This document shows, in pieces, positions 1 through 8,487 of a DNA stretch of 64,000 nt. Below the pieces are notes generated by a model. That model did not search any database. It was not told the DNA's origin and saw nothing but the letters and a program-made list of their open reading frames with translations. Within the stretch, counting starts at the first letter, position 1. The number at the start of each line of letters is the position of its first letter. The stretch is from assembly GCF_040718835.1 (NCBI RefSeq), contig NZ_JBFEFG010000281.1, positions 868,001 through 932,000 of the forward strand, given 5' to 3'. The stretch comes from Bremerella sp. JC817. Its GTDB lineage: Bacteria; Planctomycetota; Planctomycetia; Pirellulales; Pirellulaceae. The translations under genes were made by a program, and so were the position numbers.

Positions 1-48
1 CGTTTCCAAGCCGCCATTTTAAGGTTTTCCCGAGGGGGTCGCGAATCG

Positions 49-2136
49 TTACCGGGAGGCAACGTAGATTCGCACGCTTCGTTCTGGCATGACGAACTTG
101 CCCGAAGCGGGTGGGCGTGGCCCATTGAGGTCTGGGTAAACGTCGCTTGGCGAGGTTGCTGCCGTGTCGACAAACATTCGCCAGCTCGTTCCCTTGGCAA
201 CTGGCGGCAGAATGAACTGCTGCGGCGAAGCACTACCGTTCATCAGCAACAGGACGTCGCGACCGAATTGCTCTGGGTCGGTATCCTTGCTTGGTGCTGC
301 AAACAAACAGGTCAGCATCGAGTCGCCACTGTCCCAATCGACGGCGGTGCCGAGATTGTTGTACCAGTTCACGTCGAACAGACCACGTCGACCGGTGGGG
401 AAACCACCGAGGAAGTGCTTCTGGCGGACGGTTGGCTGGTCGCGACGGAAGGCGATCAAGGCTCGGACGAAGCGACGCATTTCGTCGTTCTTCTTCACCA
501 ACTTCCAGTCGAGCCACGAAATTTCGTTGTCCTGGCAGTAGGCATTGTTATTGCCGTGCTGCGTACGACGAACTTCGTCACCCATCAGGATCATCGGAAC
601 GCCCTGCGACATCAGCAACGTGCAGAACATATTCTTGATCTGCTGGTTGCGGATCTTTTCCGTGCTGGCCCGCTTGGTCGGACCTTCCACACCGTAGTTG
701 TAACTCAGGTTGTGGTTGTCACCGTCGCGGTTCCCTTCGCCGTTGGCCTCGTTGTGCTTGTGGTTGTACGAGACCAGGTCGTTCATCGGGAAGCCGTCGT
801 GCGACGTGATGAAGTTAATGCTGTGGTATGGCTGACGACCACCCGCCTGGTAAAGGTCGCTCGAACCGGCCAAGCGAGTTGCCAAGGCCCCCAGCTTGAA
901 TGGTTCACCCTTCCAGAAGCTACGGATGTCGTCGCGGTACCGGCCGTTCCATTCTGCCCAACGCAAGTTGGCGAACGATCCGACCTGGTACGCACCGGCG
1001 GCGTCCCAAGCTTCGGCGATGATCTTCGTATCGGCCAGCATCGGGTCTTCAGCAATCGCTTCGACCAGCGGCGGATTGGCCACCAGGTTGCCGTTGCGAT
1101 CGCGACTCAAGATCGATGCCAGGTCGAAACGGAAACCGTCGACGTGGTAGTTATGCACCCAGTGACGCAGGCTGTTAAAGATCATCTCGCGAACGATCGG
1201 GTGGTTACCGTTGACCGTGTTACCGCAACCGGAGTAGTTCTTATACTCGCGGCCGCCGTTGGCCAACATGTAATAGACCTGGTTCTCGAGCCCCTTGAAG
1301 CTGAGGATCGGTCCCTTCTCGTTCCCTTCACAGGTGTGGTTGTAAACCACGTCGAGAATCACTTCGATGCCGGCCTGGTGCAAGGCCTTGACCATCTCTT
1401 TGAATTCGCGGACCTGACCACCAGGCGTTTTGCTGGCGGCGTATCCACGGTGCGGCGCGAAGAAGGCCATGGAGTCGTAACCCCAATAGTTGCCTCGCGT
1501 CGGCGTTTTGCCCGTGACCATGTCCATGATCGGGAACTCGTGGATCGGCATCAGCTCGACCGCGGTCACCCCGAGGGACTTCAGGTACGGAATTTTTTCA
1601 ATCACCCCCAGGTAGGTGCCTGGGTTCTTCACGTCGCTCGACTCGTGTGCCGTGAAACCTTTCACGTGCATTTCGTAGATGATCGACTCACTGAGGTCCC
1701 GCTTGAGATGGCGGTCCCCTTCCCAGTTGAAGCTTTCATCCACGACAACGCACTTGGGCGGACGGATGATACCGTCGTCCGATGGTTGGAACGTCCCGGC
1801 CAAAGCTTTGGCGTAAGGATCGATCAACCGTGCGCGACCGTCGAACAGCATACCTTCGTCAGGGTTGTACGGTCCTTCGGCTTGGAAGTGATAAAGCTGT
1901 CCAGCCGAGAGCCCTGGAATAAAAATACTCCAGATGTCTCCCCAACGATCGGTTTCGCGATCGAAGTCGATGATTTCGCTTGGCTCGCGATCGTCGACGT
2001 TTTTATAAAGTAGGAGTCGCATCGCCGTGGCGGAACGGCTGAATACAACAAACCGAACGCCGCGTTCGTGCAGGATTGCTCCATAAGGAAGCACGTGACT
2101 AAATTGCAGCTCCGGATGCGGATGAACCATAAGCAT
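49..2136 (-). CDS. glgX: Glycogen debranching enzyme GlgX (GH13 isoamylase type)
   Basis: 695 aa, normal length for GlgX. It hydrolyses alpha-1,6 branch linkages of limit dextrins during cytoplasmic glycogen breakdown. An N-terminal CBM48-like beta domain (about residues 15-130) precedes the GH13 barrel. Visible GH13 signatures are DVVYNH (262-267), GFRFD with the likely nucleophile D338, IAEAW with the likely acid/base E375, and SHD (445-447). The GNYWGYDSMAFFAP segment is typical of the isoamylase/GlgX branch. The start at 2136 (ATG CTT ATG) has a second in-frame ATG at 2130. It is transcribed away from purM and has no other glycogen gene beside it here. Isoamylase TreX is the alternative name for the same family. 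Confidence 0.93.
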   Translation of the reverse strand: MLMVHPHPELQFSHVLPYGAILHERGVRFVVFSRSATAMRLLLYKNVDDREPSEIIDFDRETDRWGDIWSIFIPGLSAGQLYHFQAEGPYNPDEGMLFDGRARLIDPYAKALAGTFQPSDDGIIRPPKCVVVDESFNWEGDRHLKRDLSESIIYEMHVKGFTAHESSDVKNPGTYLGVIEKIPYLKSLGVTAVELMPIHEFPIMDMVTGKTPTRGNYWGYDSMAFFAPHRGYAASKTPGGQVREFKEMVKALHQAGIEVILDVVYNHTCEGNEKGPILSFKGLENQVYYMLANGGREYKNYSGCGNTVNGNHPIVREMIFNSLRHWVHNYHVDGFRFDLASILSRDRNGNLVANPPLVEAIAEDPMLADTKIIAEAWDAAGAYQVGSFANLRWAEWNGRYRDDIRSFWKGEPFKLGALATRLAGSSDLYQAGGRQPYHSINFITSHDGFPMNDLVSYNHKHNEANGEGNRDGDNHNLSYNYGVEGPTKRASTEKIRNQQIKNMFCTLLMSQGVPMILMGDEVRRTQHGNNNAYCQDNEISWLDWKLVKKNDEMRRFVRALIAFRRDQPTVRQKHFLGGFPTGRRGLFDVNWYNNLGTAVDWDSGDSMLTCLFAAPSKDTDPEQFGRDVLLLMNGSASPQQFILPPVAKGTSWRMFVDTAATSPSDVYPDLNGPRPPASGKFVMPERSVRIYVASR

Positions 2137-2720
2137 AGGCGACTATCCCGATCTAACCTCCAAAGGTCTCGATGAATGCGTGTGCTAGAACACTACCACC
2201 CATTTCGCAGAAGACCGGGTAAGACTCCCCTCCTAAATCCAAATTTTTGACTTCAATACGCGTGATGCATCATCTGGCGAAATAATAGCTTAGGGCTAAG
2301 GAGTAGGTCCTGCGGAGAGTTTGCCGGTTCAACCGAATGAACCCGGGATGTTCCTGCCTGAGGGACCAATCCTCGTGCCCTCACCAGGGAATGCCCTGGG
2401 TCGCCCGAGTCTGTTGCAATCGTCGGGCCATTGGGGGAGTGTGCGACGCGCCGCCTAGGAGCAAATTTCCCATTTCGCCGATTTTGCCGTTTCATTTTAA
2501 TCATTCCGACCCCAGTAATAGAACCTGGGCCCCCCAAATACGTGCTAGGCCGATCGGCAGTGGTGCCTATTCCGTTGGCGAGCCCTCCCCCCGAAAGAAT
2601 TTCCGCAATTTTCACGAAGTTGTCCTCCGTCAGCCATTCTGCGGTGCGTTGACAATATCGGCGGTGGGTTCGAAAATCGGGCTCTCTGGTCGCACACCCT
2701 TGCCCCCATAGAAATAACTA
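2137..2720. other. Long divergent intergenic region glgX/purM with hairpin cluster
   Basis: A 584-base gap with no convincing gene. It must hold the divergent promoters of glgX and purM. Three inverted repeats follow one another: GGTTC/GAACC (2326-2343), TGAGGG/CCCTCA (2359-2383) and CCAGGG-AATG-CCCTGG (2384-2399). GGTCC at 2306-2310 could close the set with GGACC at 2363-2367. A small structured RNA or a regulatory leader is possible; I recognise no known family. Confidence 0.4.
2649..2677 (+). promoter_or_regulatory. Candidate sigma-70 promoter of purM
   Basis: TTGACA (2649-2654) is a perfect -35 hexamer, followed after 17 bases by GAAAAT (2672-2677, 4 of 6 matches to TATAAT). It lies about 45 bases upstream of the purM ATG, giving a short leader. 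Assigned by eye only. Confidence 0.4.
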
Positions 2721-3782
2721 ATGGCAAAAGCCACCTACAAAGATGCCGGCGTCGATTTAGACGTATACGCAGAATCGATGTCCCGACTGCCGCGATTGGT
2801 GAAACGAACCTTCTCGCCTCGGGTTATGCAGTTGGATGGCGGCTTTGCCGGGCTGTTCAAGCTTGACTTCGATAACGCCCTGTTCGCCCGCAAGTACGAA
2901 GACCCTGTTCTGATCTCTTGCACGGATGGTGTCGGTACCAAGATCAAGCTGGCGATCGATAGCGGCAAACACGACACCGTGGGGATCGACCTGGTCGCCA
3001 TGTGCGTCAACGATGCCATCTGCTGCGGGGCCGAACCCCTCTTCTTTCTGGATTACGTTGCCATGGGCAAAGACGATCCAGAACTGCTCGAACAATTGGT
3101 CACCGGGATCACCAACGGCTGTATCGACAGCGACTGTGCGTTGATCGGTGGCGAAACAGCCATCATGCCCGACTTGTACAAAGTGGGGGACTACGACATG
3201 GCTGGCTTCTGTGTCGGGGTTGCCGACCGTAAGAATCTGATCGACGGCAAAGCGATTGCCGATGGCGACGTGGTGCTTGGTATCTCGTCCAGCGGCGTCC
3301 ATTCCAATGGATTCAGCCTGGTCCGGAAAGTGGTCTTCGATATCGCCGGCCTCCAGTTGGACGACCATATCGAAGCCCTTGGTGGCACCGTGGGCGAAAC
3401 CTTGCTGACGCCAACCAAGGTCTACGTTCGTCCGGTTCGCCAGGTCTTGGCGCACTATAAGATCAAGAATGTCGTGCATGGCATCGCCCACATCACGGGG
3501 GGTGGCCTGCAAGAGAACCTCGAGCGTATTCTGCCGAAGAATGTCGACGTCGAGATCAAAAAGGGAAGCTGGCCCCAGCTGCCAGTCTTCCCGTGGCTGC
3601 AGGAACTGGGCGAAATCGAAGACGCCGAAATGGGACGCGTCTTCAACATGGGTATCGGCCTGGTGGTGATCGTCAGCAGCTACTATGCGGCCAGCGTTCA
3701 AAAGATGCTGGACGAAGGTGGCTGCGATGTCTTCGAGATCGGCAAAGTCACCTCAGGCAGTGGCAAGGTCGAGATTGTCTAG
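2721..3782 (+). CDS. purM: Phosphoribosylformylglycinamidine cyclo-ligase (AIR synthetase)
   Basis: 353 aa, full length for PurM. It closes the imidazole ring of FGAM to AIR using ATP, the fifth step of purine synthesis, in the cytoplasm. Family features include [10 protein letters not shown] near residue 70, the GGETAIMPD motif near residue 140 (nucleotide and metal binding), and the [11 protein letters not shown] motif near residue 195. The start is the first ATG after a near-consensus promoter. The last 30 bases overlap tail-to-tail with the convergent amidohydrolase gene. No other pur gene is adjacent. Confidence 0.96.
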   Translation: MAKATYKDAGVDLDVYAESMSRLPRLVKRTFSPRVMQLDGGFAGLFKLDFDNALFARKYEDPVLISCTDGVGTKIKLAIDSGKHDTVGIDLVAMCVNDAICCGAEPLFFLDYVAMGKDDPELLEQLVTGITNGCIDSDCALIGGETAIMPDLYKVGDYDMAGFCVGVADRKNLIDGKAIADGDVVLGISSSGVHSNGFSLVRKVVFDIAGLQLDDHIEALGGTVGETLLTPTKVYVRPVRQVLAHYKIKNVVHGIAHITGGGLQENLERILPKNVDVEIKKGSWPQLPVFPWLQELGEIEDAEMGRVFNMGIGLVVIVSSYYAASVQKMLDEGGCDVFEIGKVTSGSGKVEIV

Positions 3783-4988
3783 CCCGGCCTCCAGGTCCCA
3801 AAGTCTTGGCTGGCCAGCCAACATAGTGGTCAGCACGTCGGGACAATCGCTTCCCACGGCAAACGCAGCAACGCGAGCCTGATAGCCCGGTTCGATCGTG
3901 CCGTAGCGTTCTTCCAGACCTAACGCGTACGCGGCATCCCGCGTAACCATCGTCAAGAGCTGCTCGGCCGGAATATCGGGGAACGTGTGATGGACGTGCT
4001 GAACTTCCGCCCACAGATTTAAATCAGGGCTCGATGCCCGCGAATCGGTCCCCAGCACGACGCGAATCCCCTGCCCTAACATCTCTTCGATTGGATGCTT
4101 CGGATGATGGAAATAAGCGTGCGTTCGCGGGCAATAGCAGACGGTCAGCTTATCGGGAAACTGCTGCAAGACCTCGTAACTCGCTTCCGCCAGATAATTG
4201 CCATGCACAATCAAGGCCCGATAGGCCGAGGTCAGATGCTGGATGTAATCCGAGACCTTCCGACCGCCTGGGAAGTCTTCCGCTTGGAACAGTCCCATGT
4301 TTTCGAGCATCACTCGAAATGGCCCGGTCCCTTTTTCGAGAAGCTCTAGCTCTTCCAGCGACTCGCCCAGGTGCATCGCCAGCGGCAACTGATGCTTTTG
4401 TGAAAGCTTCGCACACTGATCGACAATTTCCATCTGCACCGTGTACGGAGCATGGGGACTGATCCCTGGCGTCACCAACTTGCTGGACCAAGGATACCCT
4501 GCATGGGTCTCGGCCTGGACGATCCTTTCGGCCGCCCGTTCCGGATCGAGCCCGAGAACTTCCAGCATCGAGACCACGTGAACCTGGGATCGATCGTACG
4601 ATGCTTCCAACAGCGGAAGCGTGGCGATCTCGCCCACGACACCCACGCCGAAACTTGCCGACTGCTGTAAGCCGTTGCGAATTGCATGAGCCCGTTCGAC
4701 CGCCAGATCTTCGCCAAAACCCTGACGATAACGAACCACTTCCGTAATCCACTGCGGAAAAGGCATCGCTTCGGTACCGAGCGGAGCTTCAAGATTGCTG
4801 AACTCGAGATGGGTGTGGGCATTTACCAGCGCCGGCATAATCGCCCACGAACGCAGGTCGACCGCATCGGGCCAGATTCCATTTTCTTCGATCGCGACGA
4901 TCCTGCCATCTTCGACGGAAACCGTGGCGTCTTGGATGGGCGCTCCACTGATGGTGAATAGCCAGCCGACACGATACCTGCGAATCAT
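3753..4988 (-). CDS. Amidohydrolase-superfamily metal-dependent hydrolase/deaminase
   Basis: 411 aa, COG0402-type amidohydrolase. Metal ligands are all visible: NAHTH (H58, H60), MHLGES (H206, E209), VHGNYL (H262) and GTDSRAS (D315). A small N-terminal beta sandwich (about 1-50) is completed by the C-terminal segment. The family deaminates or dechlorinates purine-, pyrimidine- and triazine-like rings; the HTHLEFS signature is also found in aminofutalosine deaminases of menaquinone synthesis, so that is one hypothesis, but the substrate cannot be read from sequence. It follows the RluA-like gene with a 4-base ATGA overlap, so the two are translationally coupled. Its 3' end overlaps purM by 30 bases. 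Confidence 0.85.
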   Translation of the reverse strand: MIRRYRVGWLFTISGAPIQDATVSVEDGRIVAIEENGIWPDAVDLRSWAIMPALVNAHTHLEFSNLEAPLGTEAMPFPQWITEVVRYRQGFGEDLAVERAHAIRNGLQQSASFGVGVVGEIATLPLLEASYDRSQVHVVSMLEVLGLDPERAAERIVQAETHAGYPWSSKLVTPGISPHAPYTVQMEIVDQCAKLSQKHQLPLAMHLGESLEELELLEKGTGPFRVMLENMGLFQAEDFPGGRKVSDYIQHLTSAYRALIVHGNYLAEASYEVLQQFPDKLTVCYCPRTHAYFHHPKHPIEEMLGQGIRVVLGTDSRASSPDLNLWAEVQHVHHTFPDIPAEQLLTMVTRDAAYALGLEERYGTIEPGYQARVAAFAVGSDCPDVLTTMLAGQPRLWDLEAGLDNLDLATA

Positions 4989-5740
4989 GGTTGAATCTCC
5001 CTACTGCTTTGACGAGCCAGTTCCTGCCAGGCTTCGTTTTCTAACCATGCCGATGACAATGGTGCCACGACATCGACCTGTTCTTCAACCATCGGGTGCC
5101 GGAATTGCAGCCGCCGAGCGTGCAAGGCAATATGCTGCTGCCGCGGATCTTCGACGATCGGGCCAAAGGCCTGCTGAGCACCATACAGCGAATCGCCGAG
5201 AATGGGAAACTGCCGGGAAGCACATTGCAGGCGGATTTGATGGTATCGACCGGTTCCCAGCTCGATCTCCAGCAGGGAATGCGTCGAAGTCCGCGCTAGC
5301 ACCTCGAACGAAAGCTCCGCCGGCCGGGCATCGTCGCTGCCAGCCGCGACCACTTCGCCTTGGGCGACATCGGGGATCTTACGAACGTGATCGGTCCACT
5401 CCCCCGAATCTTCCGGCACGACACCTTCGACGATCGCCCAATATGTCTTTCGTACACTTCGCTCGCGAAATTGGGCCGAGAGTCGCTGGGCTGCCCGCAC
5501 ATTGCGGCAAAACACAATCGCTCCCGAAACGGGGCGATCAAGCCGATGGATGATCGCCAGGTAGATTTTGCCGGTCTTACCGTCACGCCGCTTGCAGAAC
5601 TCGCGCACCTGAAGTTCCAGGTTGTCGATTCCGGGGGGCGCTTGCGTGAGCAACCCGGCCTGCTTCAGCACGCAGATGCAGGGACCTTTTTCGTATAAGA
5701 CTTCAAATGGTGGCGTCACAGGCGAGTTCATGCCCGCCAT
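4985..5740 (-). CDS. RluA-family RNA pseudouridine synthase
   Basis: About 251 aa. It isomerises uridine to pseudouridine in rRNA or tRNA. The catalytic motif is HRLDRPVSGAIVF with the nucleophilic Asp; GRYHQIRLQCAS near the C-terminus is the second family signature. No N-terminal S4 domain is seen, as in small RluA/YqcB-type enzymes. The frame is open up to 5851, but that extension would run through the terminator hairpin at 5805-5831, so the start is placed at 5740 (MAGMNSP) or 5731. It overlaps the downstream amidohydrolase by 4 bases. Target RNA unknown. Confidence 0.88.
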   Translation of the reverse strand: MAGMNSPVTPPFEVLYEKGPCICVLKQAGLLTQAPPGIDNLELQVREFCKRRDGKTGKIYLAIIHRLDRPVSGAIVFCRNVRAAQRLSAQFRERSVRKTYWAIVEGVVPEDSGEWTDHVRKIPDVAQGEVVAAGSDDARPAELSFEVLARTSTHSLLEIELGTGRYHQIRLQCASRQFPILGDSLYGAQQAFGPIVEDPRQQHIALHARRLQFRHPMVEEQVDVVAPLSSAWLENEAWQELARQSSREIQP

Positions 5741-5804
5741 TATATCGCGCGACGATTCTTCGATTAGGGATGGTCCGCACGGCTCCCCTTGCCAAGAAAC
5801 AGAA

Positions 5805-5831
5805 AACGCCAGGCGACATGCACCTGGCGTT
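5805..5831 (-). terminator. Rho-independent terminator after the Gfo/Idh gene
   Basis: Perfect 9-bp stem AACGCCAGG / CCTGGCGTT with a 9-base loop, followed on the minus strand by TTCTGTTT. It lies 27 bases past the stop of the oxidoreductase gene and fixes the start of the next minus-strand gene downstream of it. Confidence 0.8.
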
Positions 5832-5857
5832 CTCTGATTTGAAATGGGCAAGTCGGC

Positions 5858-7351
5858 TTAGACTTTGCCTTCCGCTGGAACTTCGAAGCCCTTGCGGTAG
5901 TTGCGAGTCAGATAACCGTCGGCTTCCTTGTTGTCGACGAAGGTTTCGGTCTTCGGATCGAATGGCAGCATCGGGCCGAGCGTGACACCTTCTTTCACGA
6001 TGTCGACACCGTTGTCGCGGAGGTGATCCTGGACACGTTCCATGGTCGCACGAACGTTTTCGGTCGTCTTGATGTCTTCCATCCGTTCCAGGCATTCTTC
6101 TGGAGAAACCTGTTCACCCATCTGGTACGAGATGAGCCCGGTATGGCACAGAGCACTCGAGAGGTGACCTTCCAGGATGTCGCCGTTGAGGTGGTCAACG
6201 TCGCGGCTACGAACGGCTTCCACGAAGTTGTTGTAGTGGTTCTGGTCGCCACCACCGTTGAAGTCGCGGATCTTGTTGCCATCTTTGTCGAAGGCCGAAC
6301 CGGAGTGGTAGGTGGTCATGACAACATAGCCATCGGTACCTTCAAAGATCACGCCGATCTTCGAGCCCTTGTAGCTGACCGAGCTTTCCTTCAACTTCTT
6401 GTCGTAGACCAGGCCACGCACTTCGAAGACCAGCGACTTGTCGCCGTAGTCGTGAACGACGACCTGGGTGTTGGGCGTGGTGCCGGCATCTTCGTAACCG
6501 AAGCGACCGCCGTAGCTGATCACCGCCTTGCTCAGTTCGTTGACGTTCAAGCCCCAGCGAGCCAGGTCCATCTGATGGATACCTTGGTTGCCCAAGTCAC
6601 CGTTGCCGAAAGGCATCTGCCAATGCCAGTCGTAGTGGAACTGAGGACGGGTTACTTCCTGCATCTGTGCTGGGCCAAGCCACAGGCTGTAGTCCACGGT
6701 CTTTGGCGGCTGATAAACGCCCTTCGGACCGATGCTCTTACGAGGCTTGTAGCACAGACCACGAGCAACCTTCACGTCGCCGATCTTGCCGCTGTGAACG
6801 AACTCGATCGCTTCGATCATGCCGGGGTTCGAGCGGCTTTGGGTACCGGCCTGGCAGATACGGTTGTACTTGCGTGCCGCTTCGACAGCGCGACGGCCTT
6901 CGCTGACGTTGTGACTGACTGGCTTTTCGACGTAGACGTCTTTGCCGGCCTGCAATGCCCAAATGGCCTGGAGCGAGTGCTGATGGTTTGGGGTCGCGAT
7001 GCTGACGATATCGACCGATGGGTCATCCAGTACGCGGCGAAGGTCGGTCTCAAACTTTGGCTTGTGACCATCCTGACGCTTGGCGACACCTTCGACTTTG
7101 CTTTCGTGGAACTTCGAGTCGACATCGCACAGGTGGGTAATGATCACGTCGTCGCGATTGGTGAAGCCACCGATGTGGGCGTTACCGCGGCCATTCAAAC
7201 CGATCACCGCAACATGCAGCTTTTCGTTGGGGCTTTTGCTTTGCTTTTCTTCTGCGGCCAGCAGCGAAGTCGGAGCCGCGAAAGCAGCGGCCGCGGCGGC
7301 GGCAAACATGGAATCTTCCAGGAACTCGCGGCGAGACTTGCGAATCGTCAT
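5858..7351 (-). CDS. Tat-exported Gfo/Idh/MocA-family oxidoreductase
   Basis: 497 aa from the ATG at 7351. The N-terminus MTIRKSRREFLEDSM carries a twin-arginine motif followed by an Ala-rich hydrophobic stretch ending near LLAAEE, so export by Tat to the periplasm is predicted. The Rossmann motif VAVIGLNGRGNAH (about residues 43-55) and the EKPVSHN motif are those of NAD(P)-dependent sugar or inositol dehydrogenases. Such Tat-borne members are numerous in planctomycetes and their substrates are mostly unknown. Upstream in-frame sequence as far as 7702 has no signal-like features and is excluded. Own terminator downstream at 5805-5831; operator-like repeats lie upstream at 7490-7509 and 7660-7704. 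Confidence 0.9.
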   Translation of the reverse strand: MTIRKSRREFLEDSMFAAAAAAAFAAPTSLLAAEEKQSKSPNEKLHVAVIGLNGRGNAHIGGFTNRDDVIITHLCDVDSKFHESKVEGVAKRQDGHKPKFETDLRRVLDDPSVDIVSIATPNHQHSLQAIWALQAGKDVYVEKPVSHNVSEGRRAVEAARKYNRICQAGTQSRSNPGMIEAIEFVHSGKIGDVKVARGLCYKPRKSIGPKGVYQPPKTVDYSLWLGPAQMQEVTRPQFHYDWHWQMPFGNGDLGNQGIHQMDLARWGLNVNELSKAVISYGGRFGYEDAGTTPNTQVVVHDYGDKSLVFEVRGLVYDKKLKESSVSYKGSKIGVIFEGTDGYVVMTTYHSGSAFDKDGNKIRDFNGGGDQNHYNNFVEAVRSRDVDHLNGDILEGHLSSALCHTGLISYQMGEQVSPEECLERMEDIKTTENVRATMERVQDHLRDNGVDIVKEGVTLGPMLPFDPKTETFVDNKEADGYLTRNYRKGFEVPAEGKV

Positions 7352-7698
7352 GGCGGTAGCCTTTTTGATGAAATTGATTTGACGGGCTTGATGGCAGGTA
7401 GGTAGTGCCCAGGCTGGAATCCAACGATAGGAGCATGACGGGGGTCGAGCTCGCAGAATCGCCCCCAAACAGGGAGTCACTGAGCAATAATAAGAATAAC
7501 TGTTCTTATAGCTTCTGACAACTATTTCGGGCTCGAACCTGCACGGCAAAATTGCCACCCACAAGGTCGCCATCAAGGGAGAGGCGGTTTGGAAAACAGG
7601 GCCCCAGTTAGAGTCTGCGGCAGACAACGTTTCCGCCCAGATTTTCCGAGCCAGGCCACGTTTTTGACCAATCAAAACAAGGGCAAGTTTTTGACTAA
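7352..7698. other. Leader region of the Gfo/Idh gene
   Basis: A 347-base gap without a plausible gene. It contains an AT-rich dyad ATAAGAA-TAACTG-TTCTTAT at 7490-7509 and, at its far end, the tandem TTTGA/TCAAA palindromes. The length and the dyads suggest that the oxidoreductase has its own regulated promoter. Confidence 0.4.
7490..7509. promoter_or_regulatory. AT-rich inverted repeat, possible operator
   Basis: ATAAGAA and TTCTTAT form perfect 7-base arms around TAACTG. It lies about 140 bases upstream of the Gfo/Idh start in an otherwise GC-rich region. Function inferred only from symmetry and place. Confidence 0.3.
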
Positions 7699-7704
7699 TC
7701 AAAC
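7660..7704. repeat. Tandem palindromic direct repeat, candidate operator pair
   Basis: Two near-identical copies: GTTTTTGACCAATCAAAAC (7660-7678) and GTTTTTGACTAATCAAAC (7687-7704), with starts 27 bases apart. Each contains a dyad TTGA-N4-TCAA. The second runs over the stop codon of the SDR gene. Their placement just upstream of the long Gfo/Idh leader suggests a regulator binding two sites; no regulator is identified. Confidence 0.45.
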
Positions 7705-8487
7705 ATAGCCAAACTTCGCCACGGCCCAGTCCGCCAGAGATGGACAGAGCCGATCGAGCAGAACCATCGCGAAACCCGTTTTACTGGGGATGATTTCGTG
7801 CCGACCCAGGCGAATCGCTCGCAGGGCCGCGATGGCCACACTGTGGGGCGTTCGGACGAACTTTCCTTGGGCCGGAACCCTGCCCCGCTTCTCGATCACC
7901 GCGGCGGCAAACTCGCTGCTGGTGGTGCTGGGGCTGACCAAAATCACATCTATTCCCTTACTCGACACTTCCGCCCGTAGGGCATCACTGAAACCATGCA
8001 ACGCGAACTTGCTAGCACAGTATTCGCTCTTCCCAGGGACCGCTCGATGCGCCAGAACCGACGAGATATTACAGACCGCCGACGTGGTCCCTTTTTCCAG
8101 AATCGGGAGCATCAAACGGGTCAATTCGACCGGGGCGAAGAAGTTGACTTCCATCAGCGTTCGCAGCCGCTCGGGCGTAGCATCTTCAAAGCTTCCATAC
8201 GCCCCGACGCCCGCATTATTGACCAGCACATCGAGCCCTCGAAAGTCGCTTTCCGCTCGCTCAACCAGATGCTGCCGATGGGCTGGATCGGTTACGTCGC
8301 CGACAACATAGCGAGCATCACAACCCTTGGCATGCAGCACACCAAGAAGCTCTTCCAGACGGTCTTCGCGGCGGGCTGTTAGCAGCAGCTTTGCCCCTGC
8401 CTCGGCCGCCAGAATTGCCATCGAACGGCCAATGCCTGAGGACGCCCCCGTGATGAGCATCCGCAGGCCATCGAGTTTTCTCCGCAT
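7699..8487 (-). CDS. Short-chain dehydrogenase/reductase (SDR)
   Basis: 262 aa starting at MRRKLDGLRMLITGASSGIG. The classical SDR fold is clear: cofactor motif TGASSGIG near the N-terminus, NNAGVG, a catalytic Ser in the CNISSVLAH segment, and YCASK with catalytic Tyr and Lys. An Arg after the first glycine motif (TARRED) suggests NADP(H). Substrate unknown; related to DltE/YqjQ-type SDRs. The start ATG shares one base with the hflX stop (TGATG), so it is the second gene of an hflX-SDR operon. Upstream in-frame sequence to 8667 is inside hflX and is rejected. Confidence 0.9.
   Translation of the reverse strand: MRRKLDGLRMLITGASSGIGRSMAILAAEAGAKLLLTARREDRLEELLGVLHAKGCDARYVVGDVTDPAHRQHLVERAESDFRGLDVLVNNAGVGAYGSFEDATPERLRTLMEVNFFAPVELTRLMLPILEKGTTSAVCNISSVLAHRAVPGKSEYCASKFALHGFSDALRAEVSSKGIDVILVSPSTTSSEFAAAVIEKRGRVPAQGKFVRTPHSVAIAALRAIRLGRHEIIPSKTGFAMVLLDRLCPSLADWAVAKFGYV

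Noticed and set aside
268..2013. 581-residue plus-strand frame opposite glgX
   Set aside because: It is the reverse-strand shadow of glgX, which has intact GH13 motifs; the frame has skewed Val/Arg/Gln content and no domain.
2253..2615. 120-residue minus-strand frame between glgX and purM
   Set aside because: No ribosome binding site, no domain, Arg/Pro/Gly-rich composition typical of non-coding DNA here.
5741..5851. N-terminal extension of the RluA-like gene
   Set aside because: It would be translated through the terminator of the preceding gene and lacks family-like sequence.
6023..7405. 460-residue plus-strand frame opposite the Gfo/Idh gene
   Set aside because: Antisense shadow without start signals or domain character.
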